Counted from the stretch's first letter, positions 1 through 6,707 are shown. The stretch is DNA of 9,282 bases from a bacterium (GCA_013203085.1 JABMQX010000196.1:1-9282), one strand, 5' to 3'. Numbers and translations are program-made. The notes: generated by a model not told the origin, from the sequence alone.

Positions 1-59
1 GCATTGAGGATATCAGGTTGTTCTTCGAGAACGACCTGAGGTTTTTGGAACAGTTCTGA
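1..59 (+). CDS. pheS: Phenylalanyl-tRNA synthetase alpha subunit, C-terminal end (partial)
   Basis: Only the last 18 full codons and the TGA stop (57-59) are in the window; the first two bases belong to a split codon. They read IEDIRLFFENDLRFLEQF, which matches the strongly conserved C-terminus of bacterial PheS (consensus near DIRLFYENDLRFLRQF). This is the end of the catalytic class II domain, where phenylalanine is activated and loaded onto tRNA-Phe in an alpha2-beta2 enzyme. The beta-chain gene pheT follows on the same strand after an 87-nt spacer, as expected for a pheST operon. The identification rests on this short tail plus the pheT neighbour. Confidence 0.9.
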   Translation, partial: IEDIRLFFENDLRFLEQF

Positions 60-93
60 ACAAGGCGCACGGACCCGGTGGCGCGGGCAAAGG

Positions 94-122
94 CCGATTC
101 GCCGCTTCGGAGGCGAAACCGG
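94..122 (+). other. UUCG-capped stem-loop in the pheS-pheT spacer
   Basis: TTCGCC (98-103) pairs with GGCGAA (112-117). Inside it a C(UUCG)G tetraloop (105-110) caps the stem across a G-A mismatch, and CCG (94-96) can pair with CGG (120-122) outside. It ends just upstream of the GAGGAG ribosome-binding site (128-133) of pheT. No T-tract follows, so it is not an intrinsic terminator. It may stabilise the message or set the ratio of the two subunits; that role is inferred. Confidence 0.4.
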
Positions 123-146
123 AACAAGAGGAGTGCTGGTCTCGAT

Positions 147-2570
147 ATGAGGGTTTCTTACAGGTGGCTCAATGAGATGGTGGAGACGGGGCTTCCTCCG
201 GAGGAGCTCGCCGAAAAACTCACCATGGCCGGGATCGAGGTCGAGAAGATCGAGCGTCCGGGGGAGAAGCTTCACGGCATCGTCGTCGGCGAGGTTCTTT
301 CCGTCGGTCGCCATCCGAACGCCGATAAACTGACCGTGTGCCGGGTTGACTCGGGCGAGGGGGAACTTCAGATAATCTGCGGGGCCCCGAACGTTAGAGC
401 CGGGGCTAAAGTTGCTGTGGGTCTGGTGGGAGCGGTGCTTTCCGACGGCACCTCTTTGCGGAAACTGCGAAAAGCTCGGATTCGCGGGGTTGACTCGGAA
501 GGAATGATTTGCTCCGAGATGGAATTGGGGTTGGGGGACGATGCCGATGGGATCATAATTCTCCCCGACGAGTACGAGGTGGGGCAAAAGCTGGCTTCCG
601 CCCTGGGGCTTGATGATGCCATACTGGTCATAGACCTTACCCCGAATAGACCGGACTGCCTTTCCATTCTTGGTGTGGCGAGGGAAGTCGCGGCCATTCT
701 GGATACGGAAGTCAAACCCCTTTCTCTGGCAATCGTCGAGAAGGATGAGCCAGCCTCGAAGTATGCGTCGGTCGTGACGGAAGATTTCGAGCTGTGTCCG
801 AGGTATTGTGCGAGAGTGCTGACCAGCATTCGGGTAGGGCCTTCTCCCCTCTGGCTCAAGCAGAAGATAGAGCTGTGCGGGATAAGGGCGATCAACAATA
901 TCGTGGACGTGAGCAACTACGTTATGTTGGAGATGGGGCAGCCGCTGCACGCTTTCGACTTAGAGAAGTTGAAAGAGCACCGCGTCGTGGTGCGGAGAGC
1001 CGTCAACGGTGAGACAATCATCACCCTCGACGGGCAGGAGCGAGAGCTCACCGGGGACATGCTGGTTATCGCCGATGCCAAAAGGCCTATTGCCATCGCC
1101 GGAGTGATGGGGGGCGCAAATACCGAAGTGGACGAACAGACCACTTCCATTCTTTTGGAGAGCGCCTATTTCAAACCGTCTTCCGTCCGGCGGACATCAG
1201 GAAAGCTCGGGGTCTCAACGGAAGCGTCGTATCGTTTCGAGCGGGGAGCCGATCCCGAAGCGCAGGCGGCGGCCGCCACGCGGGCCGCCGAGCTGATGCG
1301 AGCCATTGCAGGAGGGGAGATCAAGAAAGGTGTCATAGAAGTCTCGCGGGGGGACTTACCCCGGCCGGAGGTTCGCGTCCGCAACAGCCGCGTCAATCTG
1401 GTTCTGGGGACATCCATTCCGGACGCTCAAATTGAGGATGCCTATCGTCGCCTCGGTTTGCAGGTTCTCAAGAAGGAAAAGGATGCCGTCGTTCTCAAGC
1501 CTCCATCGTTTCGCAGAGACCTCGTCCAGGAGATTGATTTCGTGGAAGAAGTAGCCCGCATCTTCGGGTACGATCGCCTTCCAACCCCTGTGACGCGGCC
1601 AAGAATCGGCGTCACAAAGCGGGACCCCTGGCAGGTCTTTGAGGCGCTGACGAAAAACGTGTTGACAAACTACGGGTTCTTTGAAATAATCTCTTCCGAT
1701 CTCATCAGCGAGCGGCGTTGTCGCCAGATCGTTGATTTGCTCTTTGACGAGCCGGTGGAAGTGCTGAGGGTGCTCAAACCGGTCAGCGCCGAGAGGGATG
1801 TGCTCCGACAAAGCCTCTTGGCTGGTCTTCTTGAGTGTATGGCAAGAAATCAGAGCCAGAGGCCAGATCGTATTTCGCTGTTCGAGGTGGGGCGTGTTCG
1901 GCGCCGAGCAGAGAGCGGCGAAGCGATAGAAAGGACTTCCCTCTGTCTGGGGATGACCGGATGCTCCCGGGAGAAAGGTTGGGACCTTTCCCAGCCAGAA
2001 GTAGATTTCTACGACCTGAAGGGGGTTGTGGAAGGCTACCTGTGCTGGCTGGGGATCGAGCGGGTGAGCTTTCGCGAGGTCCAAAAGCCTTTGTTCCATC
2101 CGGGAAGAAGCGCCTCGATTTTCGCCGACCGAAAGGAAATCGGGCACATAGGTCAGTTGAGTGGGAGCGCTTATGACGCTTTCGACTTAAAGCCTGTGGC
2201 TATTGCGTGCGAGATGGACGCCGAGTCCCTTGTGGGGCTGATGGACTTCTCGGTGAAGTACCGGAAACCTCCGGTTTTTCCCGGTTCGTCGAGGGACATA
2301 GCGATCATCGTTGATGAGAAGATAACGTATGGAGAAGTCCTTTTTGCCCTCCGGAAGAAGCGGTCGAAGATACTGGAGAGCATCGAGCTTTTCGACGTGT
2401 ATCGCGGCGAGCAGATCGGAGTCGGCAGGAAGAGCATGGCGTTTTCATTAAAATACCGATCAAAACGTGGCACTTTAACAGATGAGGAGGTAGAAGCGGC
2501 CCATTCAGCAATCAGGTCGTCCCTGATTAGGGAGTTGGCTTGTGAAATAAGGGAGAAAGAAGAGGAATAA
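147..2570 (+). CDS. pheT: Phenylalanyl-tRNA synthetase beta subunit
   Basis: This is the beta chain (807 aa) of the cytoplasmic phenylalanyl-tRNA synthetase. It binds tRNA-Phe and edits mischarged tyrosine, while the alpha chain PheS holds the active site. The visible order fits full-length bacterial PheT: an N-terminal start MRVSYRWLNE; an EMAP/tRNA-binding OB fold at about 39-150; the B3/B4 editing region at about 215-390; the B5 domain with PPSFRRDL (452-459) and the EVARIFGYDRLP segment (468-479); a catalytic-like core at about 490-695; and a C-terminal ferredoxin-fold anticodon-binding domain at about 713-806 (FPGSSRDIAI, then FSLKYRSKRGTLTDEEV). The frame stays open upstream to a GTG at 78, but that would add 23 basic residues absent from the family. 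ATG 147, with GAGGAG at 128-133, fits family N-termini, although the spacing of 13 nt is long. Confidence 0.97.
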   Translation: MRVSYRWLNEMVETGLPPEELAEKLTMAGIEVEKIERPGEKLHGIVVGEVLSVGRHPNADKLTVCRVDSGEGELQIICGAPNVRAGAKVAVGLVGAVLSDGTSLRKLRKARIRGVDSEGMICSEMELGLGDDADGIIILPDEYEVGQKLASALGLDDAILVIDLTPNRPDCLSILGVAREVAAILDTEVKPLSLAIVEKDEPASKYASVVTEDFELCPRYCARVLTSIRVGPSPLWLKQKIELCGIRAINNIVDVSNYVMLEMGQPLHAFDLEKLKEHRVVVRRAVNGETIITLDGQERELTGDMLVIADAKRPIAIAGVMGGANTEVDEQTTSILLESAYFKPSSVRRTSGKLGVSTEASYRFERGADPEAQAAAATRAAELMRAIAGGEIKKGVIEVSRGDLPRPEVRVRNSRVNLVLGTSIPDAQIEDAYRRLGLQVLKKEKDAVVLKPPSFRRDLVQEIDFVEEVARIFGYDRLPTPVTRPRIGVTKRDPWQVFEALTKNVLTNYGFFEIISSDLISERRCRQIVDLLFDEPVEVLRVLKPVSAERDVLRQSLLAGLLECMARNQSQRPDRISLFEVGRVRRRAESGEAIERTSLCLGMTGCSREKGWDLSQPEVDFYDLKGVVEGYLCWLGIERVSFREVQKPLFHPGRSASIFADRKEIGHIGQLSGSAYDAFDLKPVAIACEMDAESLVGLMDFSVKYRKPPVFPGSSRDIAIIVDEKITYGEVLFALRKKRSKILESIELFDVYRGEQIGVGRKSMAFSLKYRSKRGTLTDEEVEAAHSAIRSSLIRELACEIREKEEE

Positions 2571-2613
2571 CCGGTATTTCGCTCTCCCGCTCGGGTGAAC
2601 CGGTAACAGAGCG
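2570..2613 (+). other. Interleaved inverted repeats in the zapA leader
   Basis: The 52-nt pheT-zapA spacer holds two pairs of complementary hexamers in crossed order. ACCGGT (2570-2575) can pair with ACCGGT (2599-2604), and CGCTCT (2580-2585) can pair with AGAGCG (2608-2613). They could form an H-type pseudoknot or two alternative hairpins. The second pair covers the weak purine-rich stretch that would serve as the zapA ribosome-binding site. Each arm is only six bases and ACCGGT is its own complement, so chance is a real possibility. Confidence 0.25.
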
Positions 2614-2622
2614 CGAGTTCTC

Positions 2623-2958
2623 ATGGGCATGTACGAAAACGGTGTCATAAGTGTTCAGATCTTTGGCAAAGAGTACCCCATAGCAAGCGATCAGAATCGC
2701 GAGTATATCCGAAAACTGGCTGATTACGTGGACAGCAAAATGAATGAGATTGCAGCCTCGGGAGATGCCTTTGCTTCGGGGAAAATCGCCGTTCAGGCTT
2801 GTCTTAACATCGCTGACGATCTGATGAGAACAAGGAACGAAAAGGAACAGTTGATCAGAACTATCCACGGGAGGATTTCAAACGTTGCCAAGATGATCGA
2901 AGACAGGCTGAAGAAAAAAAAGTCCTGTTCGCAGGTCAAGAGAAACCGCCGTGGATAA
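2623..2958 (+). CDS. zapA: Cell division protein ZapA
   Basis: This is a small cytoplasmic protein (111 aa) of the ZapA family, which cross-links FtsZ protofilaments and promotes Z-ring assembly. The N-terminal beta-rich head is recognisable (VISVQIFGKEYPI at 8-20, then REYIRKLADYVDSKMNEIA at 26-44). It is followed by the typical helix KIAVQACLNIADDLMRTRNEKEQL (54-77) and a coiled-coil tail (about 70-98). The length is usual for the family. The last dozen residues are lysine- and arginine-rich (KKKKSCSQVKRNRRG). ATG 2623 is chosen because the family motif begins right after it; ATG 2629 is the alternative. No strong Shine-Dalgarno sequence is visible, only GAGCGCGAG upstream, so translation may be weak or coupled. 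The downstream 6S RNA supports the call, because zapA-6S adjacency is a known arrangement. Confidence 0.93.
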   Translation: MGMYENGVISVQIFGKEYPIASDQNREYIRKLADYVDSKMNEIAASGDAFASGKIAVQACLNIADDLMRTRNEKEQLIRTIHGRISNVAKMIEDRLKKKKSCSQVKRNRRG

Positions 2959-2959
2959 T
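2929..2959 (+). promoter_or_regulatory. Putative sigma70-type promoter of the 6S RNA
   Basis: GATAAT at 2954-2959 is a 5-of-6 match to TATAAT. It overlaps the zapA stop codon TAA (2956-2958). A weak -35 candidate, TTCGCA (2929-2934, 4 of 6), lies 19 nt upstream. Initiation about 7 nt downstream (2965-2967) would start the transcript just before the closing stem of the 6S RNA at 2971, which is the main support. The spacer is longer than the ideal 17, so this is a prediction only. Confidence 0.4.
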
Positions 2960-2964
2960 GCGAA

Positions 2965-3150
2965 AGACTTACCCTACCATGCCCGTAGCACAACGCTTAA
3001 TCTTTGAGCCAACATCACTAACTCGGGAGCTTCGATTGGGTCGCTTTTGCAAGTACCTCTCGGAAAGCATGTAGCACCCTTGAGGGCACCCACTTTGACG
3101 GACAAGCGTTCAAAGATTTCGTTGATACGGCATTGAGGTAGGGTTTTTTT
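2965..3150 (+). ncRNA. ssrS: 6S RNA (RNA polymerase-binding regulatory RNA)
   Basis: 6S RNA mimics an open promoter and traps the housekeeping RNA polymerase holoenzyme, mainly when growth slows. The zapA-rarA gap folds as this family requires. The closing stem is ACCCTACC (2971-2978) with GGTAGGGT (3137-3144), ATGC (2979-2982) with GCAT (3130-3133), CGTA (2984-2987) with TACG (3126-3129), and CAACG (2991-2995) with CGTTG (3120-3124). A large asymmetric bubble follows, with a small hairpin on its 3' side (CTTTGA 3093-3098 with TCAAAG 3110-3115). Above it is a bulged apical stem: CTC 3022-3024 with GAG 3082-3084, GGG 3025-3027 with CCC 3077-3079, GCTT 3029-3032 with AAGC 3065-3068, CGA 3033-3035 with TCG 3060-3062, and GGGT 3038-3041 with ACCT 3055-3058, capped by GC-UUUU-GC. 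A T7 tract ends it (3144-3150). Size (about 180 nt) and position after zapA fit the family. The primary sequence was not searched; exact ends are inferred. Confidence 0.82.
3126..3150 (+). terminator. 3' arm of the 6S closing stem with a T-tract
   Basis: The GC-containing 3' arm of the 6S closing helix (3126-3144) runs directly into seven T residues (3144-3150). This is the composition of an intrinsic terminator, with the closing stem acting as the hairpin. The 5' arm is about 150 nt away, so the stem must form over a long range, and ending by processing is also possible. If it terminates efficiently, rarA and the genes after it need read-through or a promoter I cannot see. Confidence 0.4.
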
Positions 3151-3165
3151 ATGTCCTCAGGGGGC

Positions 3166-3177
3166 AGGAAGGTGATC
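3166..3177 (+). promoter_or_regulatory. Strong ribosome-binding site that fixes the rarA TTG start
   Basis: AGGAAGGTGATC lies here. Its GGTGATC part (3171-3177) is an exact complement of the region at the 3' end of 16S rRNA just inside the core anti-Shine-Dalgarno. The GG of the core lies 7 nt before TTG 3180. This supports TTG over any internal ATG as the start of rarA. Confidence 0.65.
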
Positions 3178-3179
3178 CG

Positions 3180-4538
3180 TTGGATCTCTTTGGCGACGAA
3201 TGCCCTCGACCGCGGGAGGATACGCCCACCGTAGCTCCCCTGGCTACGCGGATGAGGCCCGCTTGTTTCGATGAGTTTGTCGGACAGGAACACATCCTCG
3301 GTCCGGGCAGGCTCCTGAGAAGAGCGATCGAATCGGGCAAAATCGGCTCCGTAATCTTCTACGGTCCGCCCGGAACCGGCAAAACGAGTCTCGCCAACAT
3401 CATCGCCTCCGCCACCGATAGCGCTTTCGTTCAGATTTCGGCAGTCGCCTCCGGGGTCCGGGACATCAGGTCCATCGGCCAATCGGCTCGCCAGAGGCTT
3501 CGCAGCAGGGCACAGCGTACGCTCCTTTTCGTTGACGAGGTTCATCGGTTCAATAAAGCGCAGCAGGATGTGTTGTTACCCTTCGTCGAAGAAGGGATCC
3601 TCTCTCTCATAGGGACGACTACCCACAACCCCTTCTTTTACATCAGCGCTGCTCTGGTGTCCCGCTCTCGGCTTTTCGAGTTTCACCCCCTCTCCGACGA
3701 GGAGATTGAAATCATTCTCCTGCGAGCGTTAAGTGACTCGGAACGAGGGTTGGGGAGGTACGGCGCCAACCTCACGAAACCCGCCCTGGAGCACATCATA
3801 ACCGTTTCAGACGGCGATGTGAGGAAGGCTCTGAACGCTCTGGAATTGGCGGCGGTCACCACGCCGCCCTGTCCTGACGGGGTGATTGAGATCACCTTGC
3901 ACGTCGCCGAGGAGTCCATTCAGAAAAAGGCCATCGTTTACGATGGGGATGGTGACGCCCATTACGACACCATATCCGCCTTTATCAAAAGCATGCGGGG
4001 GTCCGACCCCGACGCGGCTCTTTACTGGCTCGCCAAGATGCTGTATGCCGGGGAAGACCCCCGGTTCATCGCTCGAAGGATCGTCATCTGCGCCGCGGAG
4101 GATGTTGGGAACGCAGACCCTCAGGCGCTGATCCTTGCCAATGCCGCCCTTCAAGCGGCAGAGTTTGTCGGGATGCCCGAGGCGCAACTTCCCCTCGCGC
4201 AGGCAGTCATCTACATCGCGACTGCGCCGAAAAGCAATTCCACCATGAAAGCTATCTCAAAAGCTATGGCCGATGTCAAGCAGGAGAAAACAGAGGCGGT
4301 CCCTGAGCATCTGCGAGACGCAAACTATCCCGGAGCCAAGAGACTCGGGCACGGCGAGGGGTACGAGTATCCCCACGATCATCCTTCGCACATCGTGGAG
4401 CAGGAGTATCTTCCCCGCGATGTCGCCTATTATCAGCCATCCGATCAAGGGCATGAAAAAGAAATCGCAAGGAGAATTGAAAGCTGGAAAGACAAGCTGA
4501 AATCAGGAAGACAATCCGTAGCCAGCGGAGACAGTTGA
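3180..4538 (+). CDS. rarA: Replication-associated recombination protein A (AAA+ ATPase RarA/MgsA)
   Basis: This is a cytoplasmic AAA+ ATPase (452 aa) of the RarA/MgsA/WRNIP1 family, related to clamp-loader subunits. The family acts at stalled or gapped replication forks, often with SSB. The visible order is: the family start MDLFGD; PLATRMRPACFDEFVGQEHILGPG (20-43); Walker A GPPGTGKTS (62-70); Walker B LLFVDEVHRF (115-124); sensor 1 GTTTHNP (145-151); the arginine-finger motif SRSR (161-164); sensor 2 around DGDVRKALNALE; then the C-terminal tetramerisation region (YDGDGDAHYDTISAFIKSMRGSDPDAALYWLAKML, RRIVICAAEDVGNADP, and YPGAKRLGHGEGYEYPHDHP). The length is normal. Sensor 1 has His where many relatives have Glu (TEN to THN), which I take as lineage variation. 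The start is TTG, backed by a strong ribosome-binding site. Its 3' end overlaps the 5' end of the cyclo-ligase gene. Confidence 0.95.
   Translation: MDLFGDECPRPREDTPTVAPLATRMRPACFDEFVGQEHILGPGRLLRRAIESGKIGSVIFYGPPGTGKTSLANIIASATDSAFVQISAVASGVRDIRSIGQSARQRLRSRAQRTLLFVDEVHRFNKAQQDVLLPFVEEGILSLIGTTTHNPFFYISAALVSRSRLFEFHPLSDEEIEIILLRALSDSERGLGRYGANLTKPALEHIITVSDGDVRKALNALELAAVTTPPCPDGVIEITLHVAEESIQKKAIVYDGDGDAHYDTISAFIKSMRGSDPDAALYWLAKMLYAGEDPRFIARRIVICAAEDVGNADPQALILANAALQAAEFVGMPEAQLPLAQAVIYIATAPKSNSTMKAISKAMADVKQEKTEAVPEHLRDANYPGAKRLGHGEGYEYPHDHPSHIVEQEYLPRDVAYYQPSDQGHEKEIARRIESWKDKLKSGRQSVASGDS
4469..4474 (+). promoter_or_regulatory. AAGGAG ribosome-binding site inside rarA, for a CTG start of the cyclo-ligase
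   Basis: AAGGAG is a full core Shine-Dalgarno sequence located within the rarA coding region, 9 nt before CTG 4484. No ATG, GTG or TTG in any frame at a suitable distance leads into a plausible gene. In the cyclo-ligase frame, CTG 4484 is the first sensible initiation codon after the in-frame stop TGA (4478-4480). The spacing argues that this site starts the cyclo-ligase. Confidence 0.55.
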
Positions 4539-5065
4539 CCACGGACGAAGTCGAATCGAAGAGCAGAGAGACCATCGAACGATTCGTGGACCTGCCGGAA
4601 TACGGTCAGTCGAGCTGTATCATGTTGTACTGGTCTTGTCACAATGAAGTGCACACGCACGACCTTGTGCGAAGTGCCATCGAGAAGGGCAAAAGAGTGC
4701 TCCTGCCGAGATGCGACACACAGCGCCGGCAGATATATCCTCACCGGGTCACAGACCTGTCGCGGGACCTGGAGGTGGGCCCCTTCGGTATCCTTCAGCC
4801 GAGAGAAAACGCCCCGGAACTGTTTGACCTCGAAGAAATCGAGGTCTGCGTCGTGCCCGGGATCGCCTTTGACCGGCAAGGCAATAGAGTGGGTCGGGGA
4901 CTGGGCTATTACGATCGTTTCCTTCGAAGGCTCGACGAAAAAATAAAGAGGATCGGCGTGGGTTACGCATTTCAAATAGTGGACAAAATATACCCCACCG
5001 ACGGCGACGCCAGCTTAGACAAGATAGTGACGGAAAAAAAGACGCTGGTCGCGCCCCGTCGGTGA
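4484..5065 (+). CDS. fau: 5-formyltetrahydrofolate cyclo-ligase (5,10-methenyltetrahydrofolate synthetase), probable CTG start
   Basis: This enzyme uses ATP to convert 5-formyltetrahydrofolate to 5,10-methenyltetrahydrofolate in the cytoplasm, returning a stored or inhibitory folate to the one-carbon pool. Family marks, numbered from the CTG start (193 aa), are the N-terminal helix AEIRKTIRSQRRQLTTDE, LPEY, the strand IMLYWSCHNEVHTHDLV, GKRVLLPR, GPFGILQP, VVPGIAFDRQGNRVG and the glycine-rich signature GRGLGYYDRFL (137-147). The first ATG/GTG/TTG codon is TTG 4535, which overlaps the rarA stop and would give 176 aa lacking the conserved N-terminal helix. Reading upstream restores that helix exactly in frame, so a start at CTG 4484 with AAGGAG 9 nt before it is preferred. 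ATC 4502 is a less likely alternative. The gene would overlap rarA by 55 nt. The family sits next to 6S RNA in many genomes (ygfA in E. coli); here rarA lies between them. The symbol fau follows E. coli usage. Confidence 0.88.
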   Translation: MERQAEIRKTIRSQRRQLTTDEVESKSRETIERFVDLPEYGQSSCIMLYWSCHNEVHTHDLVRSAIEKGKRVLLPRCDTQRRQIYPHRVTDLSRDLEVGPFGILQPRENAPELFDLEEIEVCVVPGIAFDRQGNRVGRGLGYYDRFLRRLDEKIKRIGVGYAFQIVDKIYPTDGDASLDKIVTEKKTLVAPRR

Positions 5066-5085
5066 TTAGATAGAGGAGAAAACTT

Positions 5086-6699
5086 ATGATAATAATCAGC
5101 ACCGTAGGCTTTTCTTCGTGGCTCGCTTGGCTATTCGGTGTGGCCAGCAACGTGTACCTCATTGGGGGGCTGGCGCTGCTGGCGGGCATTCTTCTTGGCT
5201 ATCTGGGGGGACGACTCGTCGCCCGAAGTCGCCTGCGCTCCTCGGAGGAGCAGGCGAAAAGAATCGTCGCAGACGCGATTCGAGACGCCAAGCAAGAGAA
5301 AGAGCGGCGTATCTTGGAGATAAAGGACGAGCAGTTGAGGTCCCGTGCCGAGTTCGAGAAGGAGACCAGGGAGAGCCGACGCGAGATAAGAATGCTCGAG
5401 AAGCGAATCCAGCAAAGGGAGGAAATCCTCGACAGAAAGGTTGAAGTCCTTGAGAAGAAAGAAGAAGGGGTGGCCAGCAAGAGCAAGAACCTCCGAAAAA
5501 AGGAGGGCGCCTTGTCGAAAAGGGAGGAAGAACTGAAGGTCCTCGAGGAACAAGCCAGCAACCAGTTGCAGAGATTGTCGGGATTGAGCCGGCAGGAAGC
5601 CCGAGAAATCCTTCTGTCGCGCGTAAGGGAACAGGTCCAGTCCGACGCCGCCGCTCTCGTCCGCCGGATTGAAACGGAGGCGAGAGAGAAAGCCGACAAG
5701 GTCGCAAAGAACATCATCGCTCAAGCCATTCAGCGATCCGCCTCGGATCATGTGGGCGAGGCGACCGTCAGCACGGTCGCCCTTCCCAATGACGAGATGA
5801 AGGGCCGCATCATCGGGCGCGAAGGGAGAAACATCCGATGTCTGGAAGCGGCAACCGGAATAGACGTAATCATAGACGACACGCCGGAGGCTGTCGTCCT
5901 GTCCGGTTTCGACGCGGTCCGCAAAGAGGTCGCCAAAATCTCCCTCGAAAGGCTCATGCTCGATGGCAGAATCCACCCCGCTCGTATCGAGGAAGTCGTG
6001 GCAAAGGTGAAGAAGGAAGTGGACACGGCTATCCGCGAGGCGGGGGAACAAGCCGCCTTCGATGTGGGTATCCACAACCTTCACCCAGAATTGATAAGAC
6101 TCTTGGGGAGACTTAAGTTCCGCACGAGCTACGGCCAGAACGTGCTTCATCATTCGGTTGAAGTCGCTCGGCTGATGGGGATGATGGCGGGAGAACTGGG
6201 TGTGGACATCCGCATGGCGAAAAGAGCAGGTCTTCTTCATGACATCGGCAAGGCAGCCTCTCATGAGGTCGAGGGTGCCCACGCCCAGATAGGGGCGGAC
6301 TTTGCCAAGCGCTATCGGGAGCATCCGATTGTCGTCAACGCGGTCGCTGCTCACCACATGGAGGAGGAGGCAAGAAGCATCATCGCCGTCCTTGCACAGG
6401 CGGCTGACTCCCTTTCCGCGGCGAGACCCGGCGCGCGATCGGAAACCCTCGAAATCTACATAAAGAGACTCGAGAGGTTGGAGGGAATTGCCAATTCCTA
6501 TCCCGGCATTGATAGGGCTTACGCCATCCAAGCAGGGCGAGAGGTTCGCGTAATTGTACACCCGGATAAGGTCAGCGACGACCAGGTTCTCTTGCTCTCG
6601 AGAGAGCTCGCCAAGAACATCGAGAAGGAACTGGATTATCCCGGGCAGGTTAAGGTCACAGTCATCAGGGAGACACGAGCCGTGGAGTTCGCGAGATGA
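5086..6699 (+). CDS. rny: Ribonuclease Y (membrane-anchored endoribonuclease)
   Basis: RNase Y starts bulk mRNA decay by cutting single-stranded, AU-rich sites from the inner face of the membrane. This 537-residue protein shows the full family layout. An N-terminal membrane segment spans about 11-40 (SWLAWLFGVASNVYLIGGLA onward). A long charged coiled coil follows at about 50-205. The KH RNA-binding domain has GRIIGREGRNIR (240-251) and IDVIIDDTPEAV. The HD phosphohydrolase domain has HH at 355-356, the metal-binding LLHDIGK with H385 and D386, AAHH (421-424) and D441. A conserved C-terminal domain ends in VIRETRAVEFAR. ATG 5086 has AGAGGAG 7 nt upstream and begins 20 nt after the cyclo-ligase stop. 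All expected catalytic residues are visible. Neighbouring ymdB is its usual partner gene. Confidence 0.97.
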   Translation: MIIISTVGFSSWLAWLFGVASNVYLIGGLALLAGILLGYLGGRLVARSRLRSSEEQAKRIVADAIRDAKQEKERRILEIKDEQLRSRAEFEKETRESRREIRMLEKRIQQREEILDRKVEVLEKKEEGVASKSKNLRKKEGALSKREEELKVLEEQASNQLQRLSGLSRQEAREILLSRVREQVQSDAAALVRRIETEAREKADKVAKNIIAQAIQRSASDHVGEATVSTVALPNDEMKGRIIGREGRNIRCLEAATGIDVIIDDTPEAVVLSGFDAVRKEVAKISLERLMLDGRIHPARIEEVVAKVKKEVDTAIREAGEQAAFDVGIHNLHPELIRLLGRLKFRTSYGQNVLHHSVEVARLMGMMAGELGVDIRMAKRAGLLHDIGKAASHEVEGAHAQIGADFAKRYREHPIVVNAVAAHHMEEEARSIIAVLAQAADSLSAARPGARSETLEIYIKRLERLEGIANSYPGIDRAYAIQAGREVRVIVHPDKVSDDQVLLLSRELAKNIEKELDYPGQVKVTVIRETRAVEFAR

Positions 6700-6707
6700 C
6701 GTTACAT

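Noticed and set aside
78..146. GTG 78 as the start of pheT.
   Set aside because: It adds 23 basic residues not seen in the family, with no ribosome-binding site near the GTG. ATG 147 gives the standard MRVSYRWL start.
3093..3150. The 6S region as a riboswitch or leader controlling rarA.
   Set aside because: The whole gap folds into one closed rod with a central bubble, ends in a T-tract before the rarA ribosome-binding site, and sits beside zapA. This fits 6S RNA better than any riboswitch class I know.
3151..3234. Small ORF from ATG 3151 just after the 6S T-tract.
   Set aside because: The ATG lies too close to the U-tract to have a ribosome-binding site, the frame overlaps the rarA start region, and the peptide has no recognisable feature. 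The strong site at 3166-3177 belongs to TTG 3180.
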